Shown here one piece after another: positions 1 to 13,050 of a DNA stretch of 64,000 nt. Both the position numbers and the translations under genes were made by a program. The DNA comes from Perkinsus olseni (lineage: Eukaryota > Perkinsozoa > Perkinsida): positions 38,483-102,482 of the forward strand of contig JABANN010000047.1 of the NCBI GenBank assembly GCA_013115125.1. The letters run 5' to 3'. Below the pieces are notes generated by a model. The model was not told where the DNA came from. It was given only the letters and a program-made list of their open reading frames with translations, and ran no database searches. Position 1 is the stretch's first letter. Every line of letters starts with the position of its first letter.

Positions 1-424
1 TCAACCCCAACGCTCCGAACAACCAGCACGGAACCCGTGCTCTTCGCCCGTGGAATGTCACCAAGCTTGCGATGATGATGCGCTCAGGAGAGAGGCAGAA
101 CCCCCTCACCCACCAGCGGTCGAGACTGAGTCATTCAGAGGCGTCCTTGCCATACCACTGCTATGCCCCTCATCTCCCTCGGGTATCCGATAGCTGGCCA
201 CCTCGTCGATGGTCAAGGCGACAACATCACTACTTCTATACCTACCAAAATCAACATTGATTATTGAGCGCTCAATTAACGACGGACACCGGCCGCGCTG
301 CGGATTCTGCGACCCGCAAGGTACGTAAACGCCGCTTCGTCGACACCCTGGACGTTCTCAAACCCTGCGCAGCGTGCCGGGTGACTCGAGCTCGGCGGGA
401 AGCAGAGTGAGAGCCTCCCGAAGC

Positions 425-1050
425 CTACCAGTCGGAGAAGTGCATGCCTTTGTCGTACAGCAGTACGTAATACAAAAATCGCCGAGCCACGCCGGAGACC
501 TCATCCTCCTCCGGAACTTTCATCACATCAATCACTTCACCCAGTAGACGCTGCTCCGATTCAAAATTTTGCACAGGTGCTACTGCTGCTGACAGCAGGA
601 ACACCTGAGGCCGGGAGCGTTCGGCCGCGGGGTGGCGGTGCTTGAGACCTACGTTGGAGCTGTCCACCCAGACCAACTGCCCGACGAAGAGGGCTCCCTC
701 GAACGTCCGGCCGAGCGAGTTTCGAGTTTGCGGCGTGTCGGGCAGGACCTGAGGATTGATCTCCCCAGCAGAGCACGAAATGCAGGTAGTCGAATCATGG
801 GAGTTCTACAAGAACATTGAGGAAAGAAGAAACTCGGAAACACCCTCGACCACCTCGTACGGAAAGACCATCCGATGCTTACCTTCCCTCTAACTGGCGT
901 TGTTGTGCTCGTAGCCTGGTCTCTCGTCGGAATCGGCTCGGCCTCTTCTTCCTTGTTGACCATCGGGGCAAGCACTCCCATGGACGTGTCCTCGGAGCTC
1001 TTCCCGAGGAGAACGGGTTGGAGAACGGGGTCAGGGACCGGGACGGTCAT
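425..1050 (-). CDS. two-exon gene, unknown function
   Basis: I do not recognise the family. Exon 1 runs 1050-883 from an ATG and ends at a GTAAGC donor. The 77-nt intron ends TTGTAG, and exon 2 runs 805-425 to TAG. Both exons are phase 0 and join into about 182 residues. The N-terminal half is acidic and Thr/Pro-rich. Exon 2 opens with a Cys-x2-Cys pair (CISC) and continues into a better-ordered part containing FVGQLVWVDSSNVG and ending LYDKGMHFSDW. No signal peptide or membrane segment is evident. Further 5' exons are possible because the start is only the first ATG in the open frame. The exon pair is well supported by phase and splice sites; the function is open. Confidence 0.55.
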
Positions 1051-1578
1051 GGAAACAACTGCGTACGAGGAGACCTCTAGAGAACCCGCGAACGCTGAGC
1101 GGTTTTCGGCTCTCGCGGTACCGTACCGCCGGTACTACAACTCGAAGCGGTCTTTCATTCATCTTTGGAAACGGAAACATAACCGTTCATGGCCATACAG
1201 CGCTCGATGAGGGATCATCAGGAAGGGCACTAGCTTCATGCGAGTATCCATACTACAGCGAGTCCTCTCGGGCGTGGCATCCGTAGGCCACCATCTTCCC
1301 TCCTCAAAAACAGTAGACCAATACGGTCGATACTCAGGTTATGGATGACGGCAACGACCGACGGTGGGCACCTGAGGGTGAGAAAATTCAACGTCTTCTA
1401 GACCCCTTCGAACCATATTTCGACTGCTCAATCCTCGCTGTCACGTTCCACCATCTACTTCCACCATCTATCGTGCTGCTCATTTCAAAAGGCTCATTTA
1501 GGAAACACAAGCTGTAGTGACTTTCAACTATGAGAACGAAAAAGTGCTACGTGTCACAGACTGTGACACATGGACGAT

Positions 1579-1615
1579 TGGACGATTTTTACGGGGGCCC
1601 CGTAAAAATCGTCCA
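1579..1615. repeat. perfect hairpin
   Basis: The two arms (TGGACGATTTTTACGGGG and its reverse complement) match perfectly around a GC-rich centre. It is not next to a recognised gene end, so a terminator role is unlikely. Confidence 0.85.
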
Positions 1616-1756
1616 TTTAAGGCTTGCGCAGGAATTTTGGGCGAACGAGATTGATCCGTAAGAATTTGACAAAATCCGCGAAGAAAAAACGAATATACCC
1701 TCACTCAGTGAAGCTCACTGACATCTTCGGATCGAGTTCCTGCTAGTATGCCTGTT

Positions 1757-1788
1757 CCGCTATTGGGTACTGCAGTACCCAATAGCGG
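1757..1788. repeat. 32-bp perfect palindrome
   Basis: The 16-base half CCGCTATTGGGTACTG is followed directly by its reverse complement with no loop. It lies in gene-free sequence. Confidence 0.9.
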
Positions 1789-3185
1789 TATCGATGCTAC
1801 CGAATCTCCAATCTGCACGCAACTGAACCCGTCTTCTTAATAATCACTAGCTCGCTCTTATAAGACTCACTTCAGGTAGCCATCACACGCACTCTTGTGT
1901 CCACCCATCAGATCCCCGGAATTTACCGACTGATGGAGAAATCCCTTCGAACTGAGAGAGAAGAATTATGATCCCGCACGAATTCCACTTGAATGAACGA
2001 GATCGGTAATTAATCAGGCTGATTAAATCAGCTTCCGTTCTAAACGAATTCTGAGTTCTCAATACGGATTGACTACTGGTTGGTATAAGTATTAACGACT
2101 TGAAGTAAACGCTTATAATCGAGGCTACATTTTTGAAAGTGAAGCACGGCCCCCTCAGTTAATCGAGCTGAAAACTGTTATGGTCTTAAGAGATAGATTC
2201 AATTTATTAGAGGTGTTTTTACCACTACTCCGCACAGTCAACGGGTACGAAGATGGTATCGAATTCGGAATTCGGGATTCCAATGGAAGGGCCTCAGTAA
2301 GGGCGCCTTACCATTTTCCGCCTATCCTTTCCTCGCTCCAGGACCGATGCTGATGCCGGCGGGAGCCATTCCACAGCATAAAAACTGATCAACTACCGAT
2401 GAGATCAGAGCTCCGAGCTCACCAATAGGGTAGTGCTCAGTCGGCTGACTGAGAGTTGGGCTAGAATTTTGCGGAAGCCTGGTCCCTCGGGGGGCAGCAA
2501 AAACCATTGAGAATATGTCAAACCCCGAGTCGACGTCACCGAACAGCCTTAGACCAGGGAAGCATTACGGCTCATCATAAGCAGCATCCGCACGAGTCAG
2601 CCCGAACCAAACCTCGCACCTCAATTAAAAGAAGCAATCACGTAGCTAGCATGATGAGTACGTCGTAGCGTCGCTTGTGTCCCGCAAACATTTATCGACT
2701 ACCGGCTAAGTATATAAACAATCTCTTCGCCCAAAGAATCAGGCAGCCCCAGTGAGGTCACTCCACTAGGCCACCATAGTCCAATACGGTCGATACTCAG
2801 GTTATGGATGACTAGGTCTTCATGACCTCGACGGCGGTTTAGCAGGCTTCGGAGGCAGCTTGCCCCTCTCAGGAGTACGATCGATGCCTCGAGATACCTA
2901 TCATATCCTGTATGACGATGGCTTACTGCTTATCAAGCAGTGCTCGACTCTCAGGCTGAGACCCAATACGCGACGAGTACGGTGTCACCGTAACGGTGAC
3001 TCTTGTGGTTCACGATTCACGAATTCGCGTCAGATTGATAATTCTCGGAAAGCTCCTAGACATGAAGGGTTCCAGCGAACTCACCTCCGTGCGCCTCGGA
3101 ATCTCATCATCAGTCGGCGAGTCGTCAGGTGAGGTGTTGGCACCCGAGCTCGAGCTGTTAGTCTGACGAAGGAGCGAGAAGAAAA

Positions 3186-4899
3186 CTACAAAGAGAATAA
3201 GTCGAACGTAACAGCAGTACGCACCCGTCCTGCAGAGGACCCTAGCTTTCCCCTATCTGCCGGGTAGACACGGCGCGGCGGACGAGCTGCCCCGCGGCTT
3301 GCGGCACTGTCACCAATACGGTCGACGGGTGGAGAATACTGTGGCCTTGGTGGGACAGTTGGCAAGGGATCGATGTCCCTCGATGCACGTGCCCCGGGTA
3401 GAACAGACATAGCAGGAGGAATGACTTGCGGCAGGGGCGGGAGACTCTCAGCCGCAACTTGCGGCGACGGCATCTCAGGTACGACACCGACAGATGATGG
3501 CACTGGTATCTGGCGCGGCCTAGGAGGTATGGCAACCATCGGCTGGTTCTGTAGTTCCGGCGAAGACGATGGAGGCGAATACAAAGGCCCATCGTGTCGA
3601 ACTTCCCCCCAGCATTCGGCTGGCCTTGATGATTCGGAATCTGTAGTGTTGGCTGACGACTCCGCCGCGCCACCGATATTGAGTGGGATGTTCCCACTAC
3701 GTCGAGCCGTCCAGATCCACTCACAGCCATCTGAAACGCAAAGACGATCTCGTGCGAGCGCTCCTCCTAAGATCCACGCTAGAGCGCCAATACAATTAAT
3801 GACTGGAACGTACTGTTCGCCGTGTCTTTCCACCAGTCGTCCCACACTGCGTTCAACTCTTCTCTAGCCCTCGACGTCCCAGAGCCCCTATCCCTTCCCA
3901 TGTTGCTCGAGCTCACACCGACCGTAACTTCACCCCCTCTCGCGATAGCATCAACACGTCTAGTCTCACCCCACCGGCTACCGACACCCCAATCAGCATC
4001 CCCCACAGGGCCCGTGGCCGGGACCACTTTGGCTGTCATCGGCCGTTGTGGGGCCATGCTAGGTACACTCGCCTGGCTGCTGCTCGCCACACTGCCCACA
4101 GCCTCTTCCGCCTCGGGCTCCACTGTCGTTCTAGGTGGCCGTGGAGCGCACGCAAAAGCATCTAATACCGGTCCAGAGATAACAAGTCCAACACCTATGC
4201 CCTCACCTACTCTGCCCAAAAGGACCCTCGACTATCCCCGAGAACGAATAAGAAGCCTCCGGGTACGGACCTGGCATCGCTTCGACCTTCCTGCCGGGCG
4301 AAGCGGGCGCCCAGTTGCCATCGAGACCTGACACGGCATCAAACCAGCTCACGCCGGACCATGAGTCCCACTCTCTTCCTCCATCTGTAATATGGCAGCT
4401 AACGCCGCATCATCCCTGCAGTCCTCTTCCATTGAAGAGGTCTGCGGCGCTGGGAGATCGCGGGCGGTCGGCATCTGCCTCAGTAATACTCGATTCGGCC
4501 TGGCAGTAGAACGATACATCAGGTTGATGCTGGGTTCAGCGGTCCACCCGAACGACATTTCCACTGCGTAGTCCTACACAACACAAGCTTCGTCACTCTC
4601 CCTCTGGCACTCCGGGCATCGAACTCCATTCTGGCTCGACCGTTTCATCATAGTATCGATACAACTACGGCAATATGTATGTCCACATCGACCGAGTACC
4701 TGCCCAAAAACCACTCCCCCGCGCTGCTAACCCTGGAGTGTGATCGGAAAGGGATCTTTCTCACAACACTGATTGAACAAGGAATGAAGAGTAAAAGAGG
4801 GCTTCCCAAGGGGCCCTCTCGGCTCACCATTGGCGCGTGCGTGCCGCCGTCATAGACATCGAAGCAGATCGCGCATGTCTCTCCGTCCAAGTCAACCAT
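3186..4899 (-). CDS. RING-finger protein with Pro-rich C-terminal exons (copy 1)
   Basis: Probable RING-type E3 ubiquitin ligase or scaffold (family role inferred from the zinc finger). Exon 1 (4899-4828, ATG, 24 codons) carries CAIC. A phase-0 intron follows. Exon 2 (4699-4578) carries CGHTYCRSC and CPEC, completing a C3HC4-like set of ligands in a very short RING. Exon 3 starts at 4529 in phase 2 and holds RPNRVLLRQM and an acidic EEDCRDDAA stretch. Downstream open segments follow (about 4330-4230, 4219-3779, 3845-3186). They are Pro/Ser-rich and include the motif SGNIPLNIGG. The neighbour at 5.0-7.6 kb repeats this order, with identical intron position and phase in the RING. The exact joins after exon 3 are not resolved. 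Confidence 0.6.
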
Positions 4900-5021
4900 C
4901 ACACAGACAAGTACAAACTGAGACTTCTGCCTCGGCTACCCACCCTCCCAACCCAGGGCGGCGCTAGAGGAAACGGATCACAGTAATAACACCCATGCTG
5001 CTGTTAGTACAATCAATCAAC

Positions 5022-7565
5022 TTATCGCCACGTGAACCCAGCCTGCTGATAAGACAGGGCCTGCCTACTGTCAGATATCTGACAAGCTCGCCCTGAATTC
5101 CTCGCCTCCAACTCCGCCAAAGTCGGTGGCCGGGACTTTGGTTTCGGAGGAGGTCTCCGCTGTCCACCAGCAACTTCACCGGACGGGACTGGCGGCGGCT
5201 GCCATACACAAGGCAATCACTGCAGCTGTCACGACCTCTCTTACCGGAGGTAGGCCTTGCCAAATGGCCGCTGTTGGCGCTCCAGAGTCCCACTTAATCC
5301 CTCCCGTCCGACCCACGTTTGATGCCGCCCCTCCTCCTCCCCGCGACTCCTTCTTGCCGAAGTCCCAGTACCGACTCCTTGGGCTCAAAACAGCGGATGG
5401 CTTGTCCTTCTCCGCCCATCCGGACTTCCACTCGCCTTTGCATTCCACCGGTATCGGGATCCTCTTCGGCAGCTGCACAGACTCCGGAAGACTCAGTGGC
5501 ATCGGAATTCTGCTGGGCAGCGGCGGCGTCTCCGGAGACGCTCCTCCCTCTTCTTCTTGCTGCTGTTGGTCGTCCTCCTCCACCGAAGAGCATTGGCCAA
5601 TGTTCATAGGGATGTTGCCGCTCTTCTTAGCCGCCTCTAGCCAACTCACTCCACCTGGCCAAGTTGACTCCGCATCGAATAGAGCTAGAAGAGCCGTCTA
5701 TGATGCAAAAGATGACGAGATGTCACGGTATCATACAATAAGCACGCAATGCATGCCCTCTTTCTAACTGTAGCGAGGCCCTCAACCTACTGTCAGTATC
5801 GGCTCCTCCCGACGACCACCACGGGTTGGTCCACCCATTGTCCGTACGGGGCGCCGACCTCCCGTTACCTGCCGTTGATGGCGGCGCACCTTCTGTCGAA
5901 CCTACAACACGGAGGGAGGACACCCCGGCTTGAACCCGACCCGACCCCCTACCCGCACTCCTCCAGGGGTCACTCCAAGACCCGCCGCCGCCTCGACGGC
6001 TGTTCGGGCTAGTCTGGGGCTCAGGAGACGACCTGGACAACGGAAGGACCGCTGGAGCCCGCAAACTAGATCAGAAGACCCAACTCTGCTTCTCCCTGCC
6101 GTCGGGGATTGCGCTGAGTTGGAAACGTACCTAAGAGAAGAGTGGGCCGCTAGACTCAAATTCAACCCTGCTAAGAGCAGTGGCGAGATCCTGAGTGAGA
6201 GAACTGCTCAAATACTGGGCGTTGAATACTGAACCGCGAGTACGCTGTTGATCGGCTATCTCTAGTCCTCGCTGACCAACATCCCCTACTGTATCAGAGA
6301 TCAGCCTCACAATAGGAAGGGCTGGTATTAATAAGAGTGGAAAAAAGAAGGAAAAAGGGCGTTCCTAGGGCGTCTATCATCGCCAGTTGACGAGGAGGAT
6401 TATCGACTGTGGGCAGACTTTCAGTTTACTCGTCCAAGCACGGAGAGAACGAGAAGCGTGGTGAGTAGTACTACACCGGCCGAATGGTCCCTCCTCCAAC
6501 CCCATAGGCTGCGGCTCCTGTCTCGTATACATCTCCCAACCCTGTCTGCCTTGCCCCGTAGCCGCTTCTGCTGGCGATGATAATGGCGCTGCAGTGGTCG
6601 GCGCGGATGTGACTGCAGAGAACCGAAGGAAATCCACTAAAGCCCTCAACCACTCTCTCTGTCTATTCTAAGCTTGAATGGTTCACGAGACTCTACCGTT
6701 CCTCGCGGCGTACACAGCGCTCCCTACCAGAGAGCGTCAAAGAAATCCGCCGCTCACTTCCGCAGGGCTACTAACCACCCTACTCAGCCTCAACGACCAT
6801 TCTAAGCAGAAATGGGCATCTGTGGCCTCTTCCTCCCGGTGTACACCGGTGAACTCTCCCTGCCAACGGTCCAGCCCATCCTACCCGCACTCTCTCGACG
6901 GTCCTCAACTGTCGGGGTGTAAGCTTCCGTCAGATTCGCCGTTCTCTGCCGTTCCGGGAACAGGTTGCCGATGAGTACACGATTGGGTCTGACGAAGTGA
7001 TAACATACAGACGATCTTGCTGAACTTGCTCTATGTTGCATTTCCTCAGTTGGATATGCGACCCACAACGCAGCCGCCCTCGTCCATTCATCCAAGTGCG
7101 TGCAGAATTAGTGATTAGATTTCTATGCTACACTAACACTTGCAACCTGTTCGCACCAACCGCACTACTAGCCAGATAAGTCTAACATCACAGTGATTTT
7201 ATCACCGCAGCAAACGCTGAGACCAATACCAAATTTCGCCTAAATCTATACCGCTTCTCCGCATTTTTCACAACCACCGAGGCAATTCAGCGGCCCGACC
7301 TACTTGATGCACATCGGGTCCGACCAAACCCGACACTCCGGACACTGGGCGGGGCCGCTGATGGGATCCCACGACCCAACTCGGGATACACAACCAGATT
7401 CCACCAACTTGATGATGCATTCCCGACAGTACGTATGGCCGCACATACCCAAGGTCTGCAACAGACTCCCATGCCGAAGGTCCCTGGTTCGATCCTCACC
7501 ATCGGCAACCGATCCTTTTCATTGAAAGGGAAGCAGCACACATTGCAGGACATCTTTTCGGGCAT
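5022..7565 (-). CDS. RING-finger protein with Pro-rich C-terminal exons (copy 2)
   Basis: This is the tandem paralogue of the gene at 3.2-4.9 kb. Exon 1 (7565-7500) starts MPEKMSCNVCC and ends at a phase-0 GTGAGG donor. After a 44-nt intron, exon 2 (7455-7304) has CGHTYCREC and CPEC and ends in phase 2, exactly as in copy 1. The spacing between zinc pairs is longer here. Later segments match copy 1 in order: RPNRVLIGNL (about 7095-6802), a piece ending EEGPFG (6649-6377), and a Pro/Gln/Glu-rich part with SGNIPMNIGQ (5649-5176). Several intron joins between 7.3 and 5.7 kb are unresolved. An open segment at 8247-7867 on the same strand could be a 5' exon, but I cannot show it. Confidence 0.55.
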
Positions 7566-8399
7566 ACTAAAGAGTACGGCCTGCGGCGACAAACAAGCGC
7601 CCCACACGCCCATCACCACCACGATACGCCCTCCTCCCTACTTCCACCTAGACGAAGATTCTGACACACCAAAAGTCTGTTTACAAGGGGAAGTGACGTG
7701 AGGGAAGTAAGCCAACATGGTGGGGGCTAGAACCACAGTTGCATCAACAATTTGTTGACAACGAAGCTGAGCGCCTTGTCCTAAAGCGAGATAAAAACGA
7801 AGAGGCTAAGACGAGACATGAGAGAAAAGAAGAATACTTGAGCCCGGACCCCCCAAGATAAATAAACTAACTCGACGCGACCAAGTACCGGTACCCATGA
7901 ATATAGTTCCGACCCCGGAGTCCGTGGCCCGGACGCACAATCGCAGTGGAAGTGATACCTTGCAGGGTCGCCAACACTGGGTGACACCCAAGTGACGTGA
8001 CGTGGCAAAACGGTGCGCTGATACTCACTGATGCCCACCCACTAAAAACGCTGAGGCGGTCGAGAATATACGGCGAACCCGAGTTCACTGAACCTTCAGG
8101 CTTCTCGACACCATCGATAGATGAGGACTCAACTTTCTTACAAAGTCTCACACAACCCTTCTGCGTCCGCCGTCCTAAATGACTCCAGTTTCCGCCAGAA
8201 GAACCCCCGGAATTCCGCTGGGCTGTCCAAGGTTGATCATTGCTCATCGCAAGTCAGCGAACGACGGTCGTGAAGAGGCCATCATCAGTAGTAAGAAAGC
8301 AACCCATTCCCCGGGCCCCAGCGAGGGAGTTCCCTTTAGGCGCCCCTATGACGATGACGCGCTATCAAAGATCATTGAGGAGCACAAGTCGAAAGCATA

Positions 8400-9503
8400 T
8401 TACTTTTCCGAGAAACAGCAGCAACCACCATTAACATCAATTATGATATCCACCGTATACCATCCAACCTCCTTAGAAGAATCTTGGAATCCAAAACCTT
8501 CGCTGTGCGCAATACCCGCCAAAGATTCCATCACTGCATTCTCCATCGCACTCGTCTCAACCTCCCCCCTCTCACAATGATATCTTCCCAGCGTATCTTT
8601 CACCCGTTCGAGCTCGCGTATCGTAAGTCGACCTATAACCTCAGGATACTCCGCAAGAAGCGCCGCTAGCTGCCGAGCATACGATGCTGTCGGCCTCCGC
8701 TTCGAGTGCTCGAGGGAGCATCGGACCACCGAAATTACAATTTTTTCATCAGAATTTCCTCCACCATAGGACAGGGCCGTAATGATGTTATTAACATCCA
8801 CTGAACTCATGCTAACTTCGCTCCGCTCGCAACATTCCACTGCATGCTTCATTACCCTCACGTCACACTCCCACTGGAGAGTAGCGCACGCCCAGATGAT
8901 CGATGAGGATTCCCTTACGATCAACCTATCCGTATCTTCCAAGCTCGGCAAAGGATTCTTCCCTCCCCTTCTATACCCCACCGAAGCCATCGCATGGGTG
9001 AGTACAGCGTACTGTTTCGCCGTCAACGCCGAAACACGCTCATTAATTTCACCCAAAATTCTATCAAAAACCGTCGAATTAAAGAAGTCTAATTTGGCAA
9101 AGGCGGCCGCGAGCGAGCATATCCCATCAACTGTTAGCTGCTCGAGCGCGTATCTTTCCATCACCGCCTCTGCCACCCAATTGAGTATCTTATCTTGACG
9201 CATGCAGACGGCAGAATAAGCCACCGCAACCACCTGACCTATCCACATCTGTACGAATCTTGGGTCGTGATTTTCCGCAATCCACTCGCCCACTACTTCC
9301 CCCAACGCCGCGTCCACCCGCCGATGCCTCGAAAGGATATCAAAGGCCTCCACCACAATCGGGAGGGAGTTCCGAAATCTTCGCCGTGCGCAACAGATAT
9401 CTTCCAACACTCTTCGAGCGGTCTCCATTTCCAGGAGCAATGATGGATGTTGCAAAGCTGGCAGCGATCGGAGAGGTCGCCGAAGCCGGACGGAGCTCGT
9501 CAT
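8400..9503 (-). CDS. helical-repeat protein, RAP/FASTK-like (intact copy)
   Basis: A single open exon of about 367 codons if started at the ATG at 9503, which is the start conserved in the related copy at 21.87 kb. The open frame continues upstream to 9764. The protein is a run of amphipathic helices with phrases such as SLAAAFAKLDFFN and AVLTHAMASVGYR. These are typical of the organellar helical-repeat proteins (RAP/FASTK/OPR type) that bind organelle RNA in alveolates. That family placement is inference from pattern only. It ends VGWYTVDIIID, matched in the gene at 30.1 kb by VGWYSVDVVI. No RAP-domain motif is clear at the C-terminus. The upstream sequence carries the dispersed element GTATCTTAGGTTG at 9561. 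Confidence 0.6.
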   Translation of the reverse strand: MTSSVRLRRPLRSLPALQHPSLLLEMETARRVLEDICCARRRFRNSLPIVVEAFDILSRHRRVDAALGEVVGEWIAENHDPRFVQMWIGQVVAVAYSAVCMRQDKILNWVAEAVMERYALEQLTVDGICSLAAAFAKLDFFNSTVFDRILGEINERVSALTAKQYAVLTHAMASVGYRRGGKNPLPSLEDTDRLIVRESSSIIWACATLQWECDVRVMKHAVECCERSEVSMSSVDVNNIITALSYGGGNSDEKIVISVVRCSLEHSKRRPTASYARQLAALLAEYPEVIGRLTIRELERVKDTLGRYHCERGEVETSAMENAVMESLAGIAHSEGFGFQDSSKEVGWYTVDIIIDVNGGCCCFSEK

Positions 9504-9764
9504 AGGGTAAGTTGGAACTATGAAAAAACTTGCCGGTCTTTCTACATAGTGAGACCCGGTGTATCTTAGGTTGCTCCAAGGACATGATAGAAAAAATGAT
9601 TCACGCAACCACAGCAACTTCCACCACGGGCAACACTCTCGATAAAGCAGCCCTCGCCATGACCTCTCGAGATCTATGACAGCAAGTAACAGTGGTACTC
9701 TAAAAACAATAACACAGCTCATGGGTAGAGCAGCGAGGCCATAGCCCGAGAAGTAGCACCGCAA

Positions 9765-11040
9765 CGCTGGTCCCCTTGGGAGACAGGGTAAGGGGTGGGA
9801 CGAGCAAATGTGCCTGTGCCAGGTAGTCTAACCCAACAAGCCTTCCTCATAGCTATCGCCTTGTACGCAAGCTCATGCGGCTGCTGCACACGCCCAAAAC
9901 ACGCCGCTCCGCGAAAATCTAAAGAGAAAGTATATTTTCTGAGGAAGAAATCTCGCTCGCCCGGAAACTCGCCGGCATGCCGTGCGGCACGCGCGCGCGT
10001 CTATAGGACAGCGAGCCGCTGTCAGCGACTAAACAGTTTTTCTACGAACCATAGTATAAGGATTGGGGTTTCGGAGGAAAATGCAAAGACTCCTCAGGAA
10101 AATGTCGAGGGCGAGCGAGATTTCTGGCAGTGATCGACCACGAGTCGTGGTCCACATGTGATCGACGAGATTCTCGTCGATCAGAAGAAACAACGCACAA
10201 AGTCACGAGAATGACATTCGGGGAGTAGAGGAGATTTTCACCCCCGCACAACGAAGACGACGATCGGTTGTGCAATGAGCCGTTGGAGCATCTTCCGCAC
10301 ACATGAAGCTAGTGCGACATTCAATCGCTACTAATTATCAACGTATGAATCAATGTATATTGATGTTCGCGGTGAGCACCAGTCAACCATCATCAAGGGT
10401 GCGAAAATCAGCTTAAGTCTGGTGAGCAGCTACCACCGCCTTGTGGTTCGGTTTGTCTGGCAGCTGATCGTGGGCTGCTCTTGCGTTACAGGCTGTTCTT
10501 ATTAAGACCCTCTTAACGGTCTCAGACCGTCGGCCTGTGACATATGGACCACACCAGTTCTGCTGTGGGCAACGCAGTCCGCTTTGCCCCGGCTGCCTTG
10601 GCCAGTCAGCTGCATGATGCAGCCTGCATCTATTTATCCCATCCTCTACGTCATTGGGAATTTCATGCTGAAGGGAATATACTTTGTCCTTAGAAAATTT
10701 TCTTCGCTCCCTTTATCGTATCGCCCTTCTCCTCAAGTGGGAAGACTAATACAGTGCACGTCCGGGGCCCCGAATCAGGGCAATCACCGCGCAGGTTCCC
10801 ATCATTTTTGAAAAATGATTTTTCCGTGCAGCACGTTGAAAAGAGCAGCGAGGTCGTAGTCCGAGGAGTAGCACCCCCAACGTTGGCCTCCCGTCTGAGG
10901 TGTGCGCTGTTCCTCCACGGTAAGCTGCTCACTCTTTTCTTCAGGCGACGCTAACACAACACTCGTTGGCGATTGAATGTAGTTCGAGCTGAGGAGTTCT
11001 GCGAAACCTCCTCATTTATCTAACTCTATTCACCTCCGCT
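9765..11040. other. intergenic
   Basis: No gene is supported. There are two adjacent palindromes at about 10134-10152 and 10159-10183, plus short low-complexity stretches. Confidence 0.4.
10134..10183. repeat. two adjacent palindromes
   Basis: GACCACG-AGT-CGTGGTC is followed within ten bases by TGATCGACGAGA-T-TCTCGTCGATCA. Both are perfect. Confidence 0.8.
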
Positions 11041-11049
11041 GAACGATGA

Positions 11050-12100
11050 GGTCGAATACGACAAGTAATTTTTAAGAAATGAGTAATAAACCGTTTCCAC
11101 AATATGAAGCACAAAAACGAAATGTGACAGAGAAATAACTACTAAGACCTCCACGAATGATTATCTTGGGAAGATCCTTCATTCTTCTTTCACCAAGCGA
11201 ACATCGTACAATAGTGACCTTCGAAAGGGTACGAAGAAAAAGAAGCAAAGGCGGCTGATCCACAGAAATAAAAAGTATAATGAAACGATGATATAGAAAT
11301 TCTCGTAGCGAGAACGTGATTAATAGAATGGGCACCCGTGCTAAAACACGGCGCATGAATGAAACAAGGAGATGACAACTGGGACTTCTTCTAATAAAAA
11401 TACGATGATCAATAATGCCCCTTCAAAAAAGTATAATGAAACAGTGGAATGAAAGTTATCACGGCTCATTCGCGCGAATTGGGGGATATCACAGACGGTC
11501 ACTGCAGAAGAAAAGTCGCCTATGATTAGGCCCCTTCCTACGTCACCATCACCATCACAGCCAGCCGCGAGGCGTCGAAGCACTGATCAGCATCACTCGC
11601 AGAGGGATACTATGAACCGCGAAAAAAGGTTGATAATCATGATGAATAAAAGGGAGTAAAGAGTTGGATTGACTGCAGTCAGCCTTCTACAGAGAAAGAT
11701 ATCTCCACCGTGCAAAAGGTGGCTTCCCCTGTTTCACCAGAGTCTACCATAGAGGAAGTCCTGGAAGAAGGAGCGCTGGATACCCCTAGGGTTGTTGAGA
11801 TCAGAGTAATGACCGCCATCTGTAACCTGAACATGTCGGTTTCATGAAAAACAACACACATAATATCATGGGTTATCGGAATCCTTACCGCAGCAACGGG
11901 CGAGTTGTCCGTTGCGGGCCGCAGCTGCGGGATTCCACCACAATCACTGTGATCACTACTTCTACCATCGAAAAGAATCCGCGTGATTGTATGCAGAAGA
12001 AGCTCCGTATATAGAATCGAGATATAACGATACCCAAAATACATACGCTTATCGAATGGAAATTATCTGCTCTTTCGAGCGGTGTTCACGGCCGTTGTTC
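11050..12100. repeat. segment duplicated at 27.2-27.6 kb
   Basis: About 11,090-11,400 is clearly related to about 27,300-27,560. Both share GGCGGCTGATCCACA and AAAAGTATAATGAAA in the same order. The relationship extends the S10-containing duplication on its 3' side. No reading frame is conserved, so this looks like duplicated non-coding sequence or 3' introns. A possible exon (ETDMFRLQMAV, about 11,850) could be the missing C-terminal part of the S10 copy, but the evidence is weak. Confidence 0.5.
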
Positions 12101-12980
12101 ACTCGTCTACGTTGCCGAAAAACAAACGATTTTAAAGAAATTCTTCCAAAGAATCCTATCGATCATGAAATGGCAATGGGTAAGAATTGTGAGGGGTTCT
12201 CCGAGTGTTATTCCCGCTGTGGCACCGAACTCCGAGGTTCCAGTGGTGTAGTTCGGGTCTACCACGGAATCCACTGGATTAGCCGCTGGACTCACATTAA
12301 TAAAGGCAATCTTCGCTCCAGTAGTGGCGTACTTCAACGCCCTCACCGTTCCCAACACTCCGCCTTTGGGATACTGAAGAGACGAAGGAGGGTAGTGGAA
12401 GCAGCACAGACGGGGTATCGTGAGGTCACCTTGAGGGTCTTAGGTTGGACAGCTCTCTCCGTAGTTATCTTTACCCTTCAAGCTGGTCATCCAGTTGAGG
12501 TTACCAATGGCGTTGGTGATGTAGTCATAATTACCCGCAACTACCACTACCTGACGGAATCAGCAGGGAGATGCCGGAGACAGAGAACACCACTCTAGAA
12601 ATATAGCGTGTGGGTAATAGATACTGAATCAAACACACTGAGGATATTCTCAGACTCTAAGCGGTGGATATTCCACCACTCTCCCGCAGTTATTGAAAGC
12701 TCCGATGAGCTTAGGGCAAGACCAGTCAAGTCTGACGTCCGTACTGATACTTGCTGCGCTTTGATACTCTCGCTCGGTGCCCGACGGTGATAGCAAGTAG
12801 TTCTTGCCAAGTACATCATTTCATCGTCAACTGTCCTGGAGGTTCCTCACGAGTAAAGGATGGCCCTGCGTTACCTCGATCCCTCCATCCAGTAGATCTA
12901 CGACGAAGCTCGTCGTATCGTATGCGGTAAACTTATTGAAAGCCTCTCGGACCTACATCGAGGAGGGGCGACCAATAATG

Positions 12981-13050
<70 letters not shown>

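Larger units (their letters stand above)
1051..3185. other. intergenic, palindromes only
   Basis: I see no convincing exon in this stretch. It contains two strong palindromes (1579-1615 and 1757-1788), and a short phrase around 1315-1345 recurs at about 2780-2812 (CCAATACGGTCGATACTCAGG), indicating local duplication. Confidence 0.5.
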
